Shown piece by piece: positions 30,761 to 38,834 of a stretch of DNA of 64,000 bases. Under the pieces are notes generated by a model that did no database searches, was not told the DNA's origin, and was given only the letters and a program-made list of their open reading frames with translations. Each line of letters starts with the position of its first letter. Positions within the stretch are counted from its first letter, which is position 1. Source of the stretch: an uncultured Methanobacteriaceae archaeon (GTDB lineage Archaea > Methanobacteriota > Methanobacteria > Methanobacteriales > Methanobacteriaceae); contig CAMYKT010000002.1 in the NCBI GenBank assembly GCA_947259185.1, forward strand, positions 31,902 through 95,901, written 5' to 3'. The position numbers and the translations under genes are program-made.

Positions 30761-31119
30761 CTACAGCTTCTCTTTGGTATGCTCCACGCAAAGCTCAATT
30801 AATGCAACCACATGTTGATCAGCAAGAGAATAGTAAGCCATTTTACCTACTTTTTTGAATTTTACCAGATTTTTGCTTCTTAAAACTCGAAGCTGATGAG
30901 AAATAGCAGACTGATTCATTTCAAGTGCTGCAGCCAGATCACAAACACATAATTCTCTTTGAGATAATGCATAGAGGATTTTAAGTCGGGTAGAATCACA
31001 AATACTTTAAAATTATCAGATACTTCAAAAAGAAGTTCATCTTGAAGCATTTTAGACTTTACAAAATTTACTTCTTCTTCATGTGCACAGACAATTTCAC
31101 ATGTATCTTTCTCTTCCAT
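30761..31119 (-). pseudogene. cadC: CadC-type metal-sensing repressor broken by a one-base frameshift
   Basis: Starting at ATG 31119 the frame gives MEEKDTCEIVCAHEEEVNF, then shifts near 31003-31005. Adding one base restores [25 protein letters not shown], a helix-turn-helix ([20 protein letters not shown]) and the end EHTKEKL, for 119 residues. In the restored protein the Cys fall at 7, 11, 58 and 60, the four positions of the Cd/Pb site of Staphylococcus CadC. As read, the product would be a truncated 67-residue chain with no DNA-binding domain. It may be a real null allele, with cadA then constitutive, or a sequencing indel. Confidence 0.85.
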
Positions 31120-31257
31120 ATGAATAAATGAGCATCAGATAGAATAAAATTTTTGATTTGAAATAATACTTAATAAAAATAAAGAAATGTAAAAATGTAA
31201 AAATTAAGACTCCCTAAAAAATAAATCAAATTCACCTAAAATGAATAAAATAGGGTG

Positions 31258-31593
31258 TCAACCTTCTATCATGATGAGTTTCCCTGTTTCTGGATCTTTG
31301 TACACCTTACCCATCTGAACATATCCCTCTCCAGATCCAGAAGAAGTATCAGGCGTATCATTGAGTTCTTCTCCCATTTGAAGTTCTGCTACCTGTTTCA
31401 TGGCTTCCATGGTCTGTTGACGTTCTTCAGGGGACATATCGGCAAAGACCACGCTCTGCATATTCCAGGATAATACCAGAAATATTAGAAATCCTACTGA
31501 TAAAACCAGCATGGCGTCCACCAGGTTGGCGGTTCCCGCCATAGGGTCTTCATCTTGTCTAGTAAACCGTCTTCGTTTGGGCCGTCGAAGCAT
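31258..31593 (-). CDS. DUF2149 protein (ExbD-like)
   Basis: 111 residues with one N-terminal membrane helix (~26-43: [19 protein letters not shown]) after a very basic cytosolic start ([17 protein letters not shown]). The Asp in NLVDAMLVL sits where ExbD/TolR/MotB carry their proton-coupling Asp. An extracytoplasmic tail follows. It overlaps the ExbB-like gene by 35 bases, and a GGAGG lies 9 nt before its ATG. It probably forms the stator pair with the upstream protein. Confidence 0.85.
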   Translation of the reverse strand: MLRRPKRRRFTRQDEDPMAGTANLVDAMLVLSVGFLIFLVLSWNMQSVVFADMSPEERQQTMEAMKQVAELQMGEELNDTPDTSSGSGEGYVQMGKVYKDPETGKLIMIEG

Positions 31594-32230
31594 TTTTATT
31601 AACCTCCAGTACAGTTTCAGCTAAGGTCTCCAGATTAGAAAGGTATTCCTCATACCATCGTCTTCTAACCTTGGAAATAAAGTAAGCGATACCTCCTGCA
31701 GCCAGACCGGCCACAGTAGTATCAAAAGCAATAATAATAGCCTGAGCCAGCATATTTATATCACCAGCCCCCAGCGCCGCTAAACCGGGCCCCATAGGAA
31801 TTAGGGTTCCCATCAAACCCAAAGTAGGTCCCAGTCGGGTGACCATGTCCGTTTTCTCCAGGCTCTTTTCAATTTTAAGTTCTTCATTTTCAATTAATTT
31901 TCGGGCCAGTGCCTCACGAGACTCCGGACCCAAATCCGTGCTTTTAGCAATTTCACCTAAAATATTCTTCTGACTCTGAGGAAGACCACTACTATCCACC
32001 GTGGCAATAATCTCATCGGAGGTGCTTGAATGAGCAATAGATTTAATCAAATCCTCAATCTGCTGAACATCAATCTTAATCCGGGCCGAATACTCTGATA
32101 TGAGGCCTCCCATGGAAATAACCGCATATACAATAAATGCCAAAAGGCCAATAATAACTGGAATAAGAAGACTTTGCGCTATGACGTGTAATCCGCCACT
32201 TAATAATTCACTACCCGGTACTGCTACCAT
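31559..32230 (-). CDS. MotA/TolQ/ExbB proton-channel family protein
   Basis: 223 residues with three membrane helices: ~15-38, ~145-165 ([22 protein letters not shown], the family signature) and ~172-192 ([21 protein letters not shown]). ExbB-type proteins couple the ion gradient to work on a surface partner. With the adjacent DUF2149 protein it likely energises the CobN-like and FmdE-like surface proteins (inference). Ribosome binding site AGGTGAT. Confidence 0.9.
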   Translation of the reverse strand: MVAVPGSELLSGGLHVIAQSLLIPVIIGLLAFIVYAVISMGGLISEYSARIKIDVQQIEDLIKSIAHSSTSDEIIATVDSSGLPQSQKNILGEIAKSTDLGPESREALARKLIENEELKIEKSLEKTDMVTRLGPTLGLMGTLIPMGPGLAALGAGDINMLAQAIIIAFDTTVAGLAAGGIAYFISKVRRRWYEEYLSNLETLAETVLEVNKNASTAQTKTVY

Positions 32231-32271
32231 CTAAAATCACCTATATAAATTAATTTTTTTTATATAATCAT

Positions 32272-32979
32272 TTATTTTTCAAGTAAAGTGCTTTTTTTCC
32301 TGTTTAAGAAAATCCCCAATCCTACCAAAGCACCTACCACTACAATAACATAAAACAGAGTTAATAGAGAGGGTACATTTAAAGGACTGGTTTGAGTTTC
32401 TGAAACAGCACTTATATTGGGAATAAGGATAGCCGAAGCTAAAAAGTAAAGCCCTACAAAGAGCATGAAATTGCCCAGTAAAAGAGGGTAGGGTTTACCA
32501 AACCACTTAACTATAAAATCAGAAGCTAGATAAATTGCTATAATAGTCACGCCCATTATAATTCCTGCATATTGACCCACTAAAGCAGTTGAAACTCCTA
32601 TAACCGGGGCAGCCATAAGTATAGCTGCTAAAACTGCACCAAAACAACAGGGACAAGGTGCAATCATGGCCACGCACGTAGCTTTAGCATTATTTCTACC
32701 ATGCACCTTCCACTCTCTTATGGTATGGAAACCCGCATAAATGATTATAACCGCCAAAACAACAAAAATTATAAAATTATAATCATAAACCACTTTAGAT
32801 ATAATATCAGTATAATCTGAAATCAAATAGGATAATATAATAATCCCGGCACCATATCCCGTTGCAATAGCCGTTGCTGTCTTTTTAGAAAGACCAGCAA
32901 ACCCCATAGCAAGTCCAATTTTAACCCCAAATACCAGTACTGCTGATAAAATTCCTAACTGCCATAATAAATCTAGCAT
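32272..32979 (-). CDS. DUF2162 family membrane transporter
   Basis: 235 residues, about six to seven helices. Features: KIGLAMGFAGLSKK near the start and MIAPCPCCFGAVLAAI in the middle, a Cys-rich membrane motif that could pass a soft metal. The family is annotated only as predicted transporter and recurs beside CobN-like and ExbB-like genes in methanogens (recollection). Start ATG 32979; the GTG at 32991 overlaps the ribosome binding site AAGGAG. It follows the CobN-like gene by 212 bases. Confidence 0.8.
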   Translation of the reverse strand: MLDLLWQLGILSAVLVFGVKIGLAMGFAGLSKKTATAIATGYGAGIIILSYLISDYTDIISKVVYDYNFIIFVVLAVIIIYAGFHTIREWKVHGRNNAKATCVAMIAPCPCCFGAVLAAILMAAPVIGVSTALVGQYAGIIMGVTIIAIYLASDFIVKWFGKPYPLLLGNFMLFVGLYFLASAILIPNISAVSETQTSPLNVPSLLTLFYVIVVVGALVGLGIFLNRKKSTLLEK

Positions 32980-33191
32980 GATATTATACACTCCTTAAGT
33001 TTCAAACCCATCTTTATAATACATTATATATAATAGTTATTATTACTTTTACTGGTTTTCAGGCCTTATTTGTAATACTGGAACCCTGGTTATTACCCCA
33101 TAACCATTTTAATAGGATTTTTTGTTACTACTTTTTTTATTTATAAAATTTATATAAAAAGCTCTTTTAAAAAAAAATAAAAGAAGGAGGA

Positions 33192-36100
33192 TTACTTTTT
33201 TAAAATTCTCCACAAATCATTTTTAAAGTATCCTGCAGCTACTAAACTTAGTAAGAGAATAACTCCTACAATGGCAGCTATGGGAACACCTGATTGTGCA
33301 GAACTTGCAGCATGGGCCTCTTCCACCTCATATGCTTTTTGATTTTCAGTTCCCACGCTTTCATCTGAGTCTTGTTGCATCTCCACTTCCACGGCAGAAG
33401 TCTCACTTGCATCCCTATAGTCACTTACTTCACCAGTAGAAGCAGGATTGCTGGGAGTAGAGGGAGTGGTAGGGTTTGAAGGAGACTCTGGATGGGATGG
33501 ATTAGTTACACCAGGTAAAGATAACTTCATCCCGGTAGCACTCTCCATGATATTTGCAAACTGTTGAAGGGCATTCTGGCTTAAAGTGGAACTACTCATC
33601 ACATACTCATTAAAGGCCATGTTGGCACAGGTATGATGACAGCAGGTCACACCGTACTCCAGGTTAGACTGAATATAGATATCAGCTATAGCAGAAACGA
33701 GAGATGGATCACCATTCCACATATTCCTACGGGCAACTTCCAGAGTCCAGGCCGCAATAGATTTGAATGCATGGGGGTTAGCCTCTATTAACTGATTACG
33801 CATATCCGCATTCAATACAAAATATTCCGCAACCGTATCCCACATCCAGTCCTCTACTGATTCTGGGGAAATACTATGCCATCTAAACAGGTTTTCTACA
33901 TGTTTATTGATGGTGTTTGCTCCAGAGAATCCATTCTTAAGCAAGCCTTCCGCCCATTTAGGATTAAATACCCGGGTTCGAAGTTCCGTATTCAGGAAGG
34001 TGGATAGACCCTCAATTTTAACATTAAGAGTCCGGCTATTGGCAATGTAAATATTCACTTCTTTACCAGAAAGTGACTGGGCAGCCATGGTTAGACCTCC
34101 CAGATACTGCACCACATCGTCATTATCCAGAACACCATATAATCCATCCCGTACCTGAACCGTGGCATCTATCCGAGTTAGCTGGTTTTTAAATGTTTCT
34201 AGACCACTGACTGCAAACTGGTTACGTCCATAGTAATAGGACATCCGGTGGAGGTAAGTATCTACCAGGTCAGATTGATCTTCCCAGCCAGTTGTGGTAG
34301 TGGTCAGTTCACTTAATCCTGTACCATAGGCTTCTGGAGCAGGCCCAAATATGCGGGCAATGGCCAGATTTTCAGCATCGGTAGGACTTAATCCCAGATT
34401 TAAGAACTTTTCACGGTCTTCTAAATAATTTTTCCGGATATGATTTTCTTCCCCATTTTCATCTAAAGATGCTACTAAACGGAAAGCATCATCCAGCATG
34501 TCAATAGTATAGGAAAAGGTATCACGGAACAATCCACTAATAGAAACCGTTACATCTATCCGGGGACGTCCCAGCTCTTCTAGAGGAGTAACCTTAAATC
34601 CATTTAATCTTCCAGAACTCCATACTGGCTCCAGACCCATTAAACGAAGTATAAGGGCAATACTCTGACCATTGGTACGCATGGACTCAATAGACCACAG
34701 TACCACACCCACATTATCAGGATAGTAACCTTTCTCCTGGTAGAATGAATTTACCAGGTCATCGGCCATTTTCTTTCCTAACACCCAGGCAGCAGAATCA
34801 GGTGCTGTACGGGGATCAAAGGAATAGAAGTTATATCCAGTGGGTAGTACATCTGGTTTTCTTATGGGACTACCAGAGGGAGCCGGTGAAATAAATTCAC
34901 CCCTTAAGGCCGCCACTAAATTCTGGATTTCATAGTTATGGCTCAAGTTTTCTCTTAGCATTTCCCGGTATTCCGGGTTGTCCCTTTCTTCCGGGTGGAA
35001 ACTCACAACGGATTCTATCATTTCCTCCAGTAGCTCCCCGGATAGAGGGGCACCAAAGATATGTAATCCATAAGGCATCATTTCTTCAGAGAGATCTTCC
35101 AGATAATGCTCCACCTCATGTACAATATTCTGAAACGAATCATTTTCCATATCCAGATTCAAATCCACATGAATATGTAGTTTCAAGATCATTTCCATGA
35201 TTTGATATTGGAGTACCTCTTTTCTTTGAGGATCAAGGGAAGTGTGGTAGCTACTTATCAGATCATTTAAATCAGCCAGATCACCATATAGTTCGGAAGG
35301 AATCATAGGAGGAATCATATGGTCAATGATTACAGCATAACCTCTTCTTTTAGCCTGGGTACCTTCTCCCGGATTTTCTACAATGTAGGGATAGATATTG
35401 GGCAGGTTTCCCAGTAAAGCATCAGGCCAGTCATCTTCTCCTAAACCCACACTTCTTCCAGGTAACCATTCCAGGGTTCCGTGGGTTCCCAGGTGAATAA
35501 CCGCATCGAAATGGTTTTGCAACCACATGTAGAAGGCAATGTACTGGTGATGTGGGACTAAGGTGTTAGAGTGTCTGATTTTTTCCGGATCTTCTCCCCA
35601 GCCACGCATAGGTTGGGGACCTAAAAATACATTCCCCAGCATGATTCCCGGGATAACAATCTGATCATCATAGGTCATCACATTTCCTGGTGATGGTCCC
35701 CATTCAGCTAGAACTTCTTCCTGGAGTTCTAAAGGCAGAGTTGCAAACCACACCAGGTAATCACTGATAGGTATGGTTATAGCTCCTGCTTGAACCACTT
35801 TTTCCAGTTCACCTGGGGCCCAGGAACCCACATTGTTACCGGAATGGAGCATCAAGTCCACAATGTCTTCTGCAGAATAATTTACCGGTATATGATATCC
35901 ATCTTCTTTTAAAGCCTGTAGGATATTCTCCACACTGGCCACCACATCCAGGTAGGAAGCAGATACTCCATCTTTACCTCCCCCTATATTGTAGTATAAT
36001 AAGGCTATTTTTTTGTCCATATTATCCCTGTGGCGCAGTTTAACCCAGTTAACTACTCTACTGGTGATTCTTTCAATCCGATCTTCTAGAGGTGTAAAGC

Positions 36101-37535
36101 TTATCACCAAAATCCCGGTTTCAGGGTCCACTTCAGCGTTTTCTTTACCTCCCATGAGGATAGGTTCTATTCTACCATCGATTTCTGGCTGGGCAATCTG
36201 CCAGTGCAATTCACTCACCAATCCATAGGAATTATCCAACCATTCCTGTAAATTGGAAGAATATACTGGTACAAAAACAGGTACATTCAAATCCTGGAAT
36301 AATTCCACGCCTCTGGTAACTCCTGAGACGTAGTTAAATCCTACACAGGTTATAAGAGCATCGATACGTGAGTGGTTTTCATTTTTAAAGTAAAGATCCA
36401 TTATGTTAATTCTCCCCTGGGCATTGGCAAAGGTGAGGATAACATTTACTCCTTTAATCTCCAGGCTCCTCAAAAGAGCGATGTGCATCTCCTGGTTATC
36501 ACCTTTAAAGCTGGAATCATAGGCCACGATACCCACCCAGGGTGCATCAGCCTGGTAAGATGCATGATTCTGATACCAGTTATAGTATTCTTCCCAGGTA
36601 AGGAAAGTGGGTACCGGAGAATCAGGGTGATAAATCCACTGATTAGGCCATTTTACCACAGACAAATCTTCACCATCTTTTAGTTCCATGCCAATGGAAT
36701 TTAAGATATAAAGCTGGAATCTGCGGATATTTTCCTGGGCACCCTGCGCCCAATATTCACTAGTGATGGTATCATCGCTGTTAAAGCGAGGATCATCCAC
36801 AAAACCCACACCACACCGAATGGCTAAAATTTCCAAAGCATTGGTATTTTCAATTAGGTTTTTGATTTTAGCTACACTATCAGGACCACTCACCATCTGA
36901 ATGGCTATCAGGTCCGCTTTTATGGCAGCTTGTTCTAATCTTTGTTTTGTTTCTGCATCATCTGAACTTAACTGTGATAAACTGAAGTAGTGCAGGTTGT
37001 AGTAGTATCCCTGGTTTTTTAGTTTTTTATACGATTCTGCAAATGCTTTAGAGTAACTATCAGAACTACTGATTATCAAGAGTTTGTAGGCTCTAAAGTT
37101 TACATTTACTTCTTTCTGGAGTTTAGAATCTTGAGAGACCAGTTGTGAAAGATTTACATTAACCATTTGAGCTACATGTCCTGGTGCACTTATATTCAAT
37201 TTAACGCTGGTTTTATCACTGTTAAAATTAATCTGATATTGTTGGTTGCCCGTTTTTATCACTGAATTTACCGGATTAGAGTTACCATGTGTATCTTTCA
37301 GGGTTATTGTAGGTAATTTATCCCCGGCGAGTGCTTCTGGATGTTCCAGGTTCAAATTCAAATTAATAGTTGCTTCATTCAGGGGATTGCTGGTGGTGGA
37401 ATAGGACACTGTTTCCATATTCACTTCCAGGGGATCAGTTGGTGCACCTCCCTGTGAATCTTCGGCATGCACTGCTCCACACAGTACTAATGTGAAAACA
37501 ATTGTTATTACTAGTAAAATCGTTTGTTTTCTAAT
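33192..37535 (-). CDS. Exported, membrane-anchored CobN-like chelatase-family protein with ATT start
   Basis: 1447 residues. Signal peptide from ATT 37535 (IRKQTILLVITIVFTLVLCG, cleaved near AVHA), then a beta-sandwich-like domain (~30-130, NISAPGHVAQ), the long CobN/BchH-type chelatase region with HLGTHGTLEWLPGR at ~687, a Pro/Ser linker, KAYEV at ~1400 and a final membrane helix (~1415-1440) with Lys end. Cytosolic CobN inserts cobalt into hydrogenobyrinic acid with CobST; this form is extracellular and no CobS/T is near, so metal or tetrapyrrole handling at the cell surface is inferred. No ATG/GTG/TTG lies in frame upstream of GTG 37472, which would discard the signal peptide; GGAGGTGA is 4 nt before the ATT. 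Confidence 0.85.
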   Translation of the reverse strand: MRKQTILLVITIVFTLVLCGAVHAEDSQGGAPTDPLEVNMETVSYSTTSNPLNEATINLNLNLEHPEALAGDKLPTITLKDTHGNSNPVNSVIKTGNQQYQINFNSDKTSVKLNISAPGHVAQMVNVNLSQLVSQDSKLQKEVNVNFRAYKLLIISSSDSYSKAFAESYKKLKNQGYYYNLHYFSLSQLSSDDAETKQRLEQAAIKADLIAIQMVSGPDSVAKIKNLIENTNALEILAIRCGVGFVDDPRFNSDDTITSEYWAQGAQENIRRFQLYILNSIGMELKDGEDLSVVKWPNQWIYHPDSPVPTFLTWEEYYNWYQNHASYQADAPWVGIVAYDSSFKGDNQEMHIALLRSLEIKGVNVILTFANAQGRINIMDLYFKNENHSRIDALITCVGFNYVSGVTRGVELFQDLNVPVFVPVYSSNLQEWLDNSYGLVSELHWQIAQPEIDGRIEPILMGGKENAEVDPETGILVISFTPLEDRIERITSRVVNWVKLRHRDNMDKKIALLYYNIGGGKDGVSASYLDVVASVENILQALKEDGYHIPVNYSAEDIVDLMLHSGNNVGSWAPGELEKVVQAGAITIPISDYLVWFATLPLELQEEVLAEWGPSPGNVMTYDDQIVIPGIMLGNVFLGPQPMRGWGEDPEKIRHSNTLVPHHQYIAFYMWLQNHFDAVIHLGTHGTLEWLPGRSVGLGEDDWPDALLGNLPNIYPYIVENPGEGTQAKRRGYAVIIDHMIPPMIPSELYGDLADLNDLISSYHTSLDPQRKEVLQYQIMEMILKLHIHVDLNLDMENDSFQNIVHEVEHYLEDLSEEMMPYGLHIFGAPLSGELLEEMIESVVSFHPEERDNPEYREMLRENLSHNYEIQNLVAALRGEFISPAPSGSPIRKPDVLPTGYNFYSFDPRTAPDSAAWVLGKKMADDLVNSFYQEKGYYPDNVGVVLWSIESMRTNGQSIALILRLMGLEPVWSSGRLNGFKVTPLEELGRPRIDVTVSISGLFRDTFSYTIDMLDDAFRLVASLDENGEENHIRKNYLEDREKFLNLGLSPTDAENLAIARIFGPAPEAYGTGLSELTTTTTGWEDQSDLVDTYLHRMSYYYGRNQFAVSGLETFKNQLTRIDATVQVRDGLYGVLDNDDVVQYLGGLTMAAQSLSGKEVNIYIANSRTLNVKIEGLSTFLNTELRTRVFNPKWAEGLLKNGFSGANTINKHVENLFRWHSISPESVEDWMWDTVAEYFVLNADMRNQLIEANPHAFKSIAAWTLEVARRNMWNGDPSLVSAIADIYIQSNLEYGVTCCHHTCANMAFNEYVMSSSTLSQNALQQFANIMESATGMKLSLPGVTNPSHPESPSNPTTPSTPSNPASTGEVSDYRDASETSAVEVEMQQDSDESVGTENQKAYEVEEAHAASSAQSGVPIAAIVGVILLLSLVAAGYFKNDLWRILKK

Positions 37536-37567
37536 TTTTTCACCTCCTTTTTTTGTTTTAAAGTTTC

Positions 37568-37626
37568 AGTATAATTATATTCAATTATACTTGAATAGAG
37601 TTCAATGTAAACTGATATTTAAATTT
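37568..37626 (-). promoter_or_regulatory. CobN-like gene promoter with 9-6-9 inverted repeat
   Basis: A minus-strand TATA box (AATTTAAATATC, ~37615-37626) predicts a transcript start near 37593. Directly downstream, AGTATAATT (37568-37576) and AATTATACT (37583-37591) form a perfect inverted repeat with a 6-base spacer. It is probably a repressor operator; the regulator is unknown, and it does not match the feo boxes. Confidence 0.5.
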
Positions 37627-37688
37627 ACCTGATTTTTCAATTTAAATTGAAAAAAAATAAAGTAAAGTTTAAATAGAGGGGAGATTAA

Positions 37689-37730
37689 TTAGAAATTGTG
37701 CGAAAAAAAAGACATCGATTTTGGGTCCAT
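37689..37730 (-). CDS. Possible 13-residue leader peptide
   Basis: ATG 37730 has a perfect AGGAGG (37737-37742) at 6 nt spacing and encodes MDPKSMSFFSHNF, then TAA. A TATA-like stretch (37795-37806) lies upstream; GAGGATC/GATCCTC (37769-37775, 37786-37792) makes a hairpin, and AGACATC/GATGTCT (37710-37716, 37759-37765) would enclose the ribosome binding site. Each GATGTC/GACATC arm is followed by T8 on the minus strand. It looks like a short transcript or attenuator-like unit upstream of the CobN-like gene; unproven. Confidence 0.3.
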   Translation of the reverse strand: MDPKSMSFFSHNF

Positions 37731-37890
37731 CTATAACCTCCTTATTTTCCAAAAAAAAGATGTCTAATGAGGATCTGCTAAAAAAGATCCTCTGATTATA
37801 TTTTAAATAGAAAAATAGCAATCTTATTTACAGATATTTTAAAAATAATAAAAATTTGAAGTAAAATAGATATAAAACCACTGATATTTC

Positions 37891-37939
37891 AAAAAAAAAA
37901 GAATATGGTTTTCAAGGAATAATCTAACAAAAACCATAT
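37891..37939 (-). terminator. Terminator of the feo operon
   Basis: AAAACCATAT / ATATGGTTTT (37930-37939 and 37903-37912) form a perfect 10-bp hairpin with a 17-base loop. On the minus strand T10 (37891-37900) follows shortly after. It starts 21 bases after the DtxR-FeoA stop codon. Confidence 0.7.
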
Positions 37940-37960
37940 CTGATAAAATAGTGACTTTTC

Positions 37961-38659
37961 TTAATTAGTGGAGCCCACGTATATGCTACCAGCAATATCT
38001 GAGTCCACAGCCATCTGAGTGTGTTCCATCTGGAATACATGGGAAGGGTAGGTTTGTATAATCTCTATCTTCCTGCCGGGTAAAACACCCATGGCCAGTA
38101 TCTTCTGGAGATTATCTCTTTTAGATGATTTTATATACACTATCTCTCCAGTTTGTCCCTTAGCCATTTTATTAAGGGGCAAGACCGTTTTATCAATTAT
38201 TGTTTTAACCCCAGCGGTACAGTCACATTGACGGCGTCCATGACCATGACCATGGCCTCCATGGGTCCGGCAGTCGCAGGGAGGTATGGGTTTACCATGG
38301 GGACATTTATCCGGATGGGATAGGAGGTTACAGATACTTTCCTCCACTCCACCCTCCATGATATGCTCAAAATTACAGGCGGCAGTTTCCATGTCCTCTC
38401 CACTTAAACCTAAAATATCATGGAGTAATTTTTCAGCGAGCCGGTGCCTTCTTATAACATTTTTAGCCTCTTCCAGACCTTCAGAGGTTAGTTTAAATCC
38501 TCCCTCTTCTTTTTGTATAAATTTTAAATCATCCAGCTCCTTAATAACTTCCGGATCAAATGATTCAATTTCCGGTGAAAGGGGATCTTCAGGATGGTCT
38601 TCCTGAAAGACCCATATCTTTTCTAGTGCTTCTTCAGCAAGTTCACTTATCATCTTCAC
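37961..38659 (-). CDS. DtxR-family metal regulator with C-terminal FeoA (SH3) domain and His/Cys insert
   Basis: 232 residues. The N-terminal winged helix is degenerate at its start; the dimerisation and metal-binding region follows (AEKLLHDILGLSGEDMETAACNFEH, ICNLLSHPDKCPHGKPIPPC). An unusual insert CDCRTHGGHGHGHGRRQCDC (~130-150) should bind metal. The FeoA-like SH3 domain ends the chain (LPLNKMAKGQTGEIVYI...ILAMGVLPGRKIEII). It may combine iron-responsive repression with the FeoA role on FeoB. It overlaps the zinc-ribbon gene by 17 bases in the feo operon. Confidence 0.85.
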   Translation of the reverse strand: MKMISELAEEALEKIWVFQEDHPEDPLSPEIESFDPEVIKELDDLKFIQKEEGGFKLTSEGLEEAKNVIRRHRLAEKLLHDILGLSGEDMETAACNFEHIMEGGVEESICNLLSHPDKCPHGKPIPPCDCRTHGGHGHGHGRRQCDCTAGVKTIIDKTVLPLNKMAKGQTGEIVYIKSSKRDNLQKILAMGVLPGRKIEIIQTYPSHVFQMEHTQMAVDSDIAGSIYVGSTN

Positions 38660-38834
38660 TTTTAAATCTCCTTTTTAAAAATTTCATTATCTTTTTTCCT
38701 ATTTCAGGGGCAGGTAGAGTTTCATATCCACAGTTAGGGCATTTTATTTTGGTGCATCCTGCTCCCAGGCAGGCCTGGCAACTTTCCAACCTCTTGGTTT
38801 CATCAAATTCAAATCCGCATAATGCACATTTCAT
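38643..38834 (-). CDS. Small zinc-ribbon protein of the feo operon
   Basis: 63 residues: CALCGFEFDE, CQACLGAGC and CPNCGYE provide seven Cys for a zinc or Fe-S site, and the basic C-terminus is KKIMKFLKRRFKSEDDK. Its ATG overlaps the feoB stop by 4 bases. It occupies the place of FeoC in bacterial operons and may serve as an accessory or sensor for FeoB (inference). Confidence 0.8.
   Translation of the reverse strand: MKCALCGFEFDETKRLESCQACLGAGCTKIKCPNCGYETLPAPEIGKKIMKFLKRRFKSEDDK

Noticed and set aside
33192..37472. Cytosolic CobN starting at GTG 37472
   Set aside because: The frame continues upstream into a good signal peptide preceded by a perfect ribosome binding site, and the protein has a C-terminal membrane anchor.
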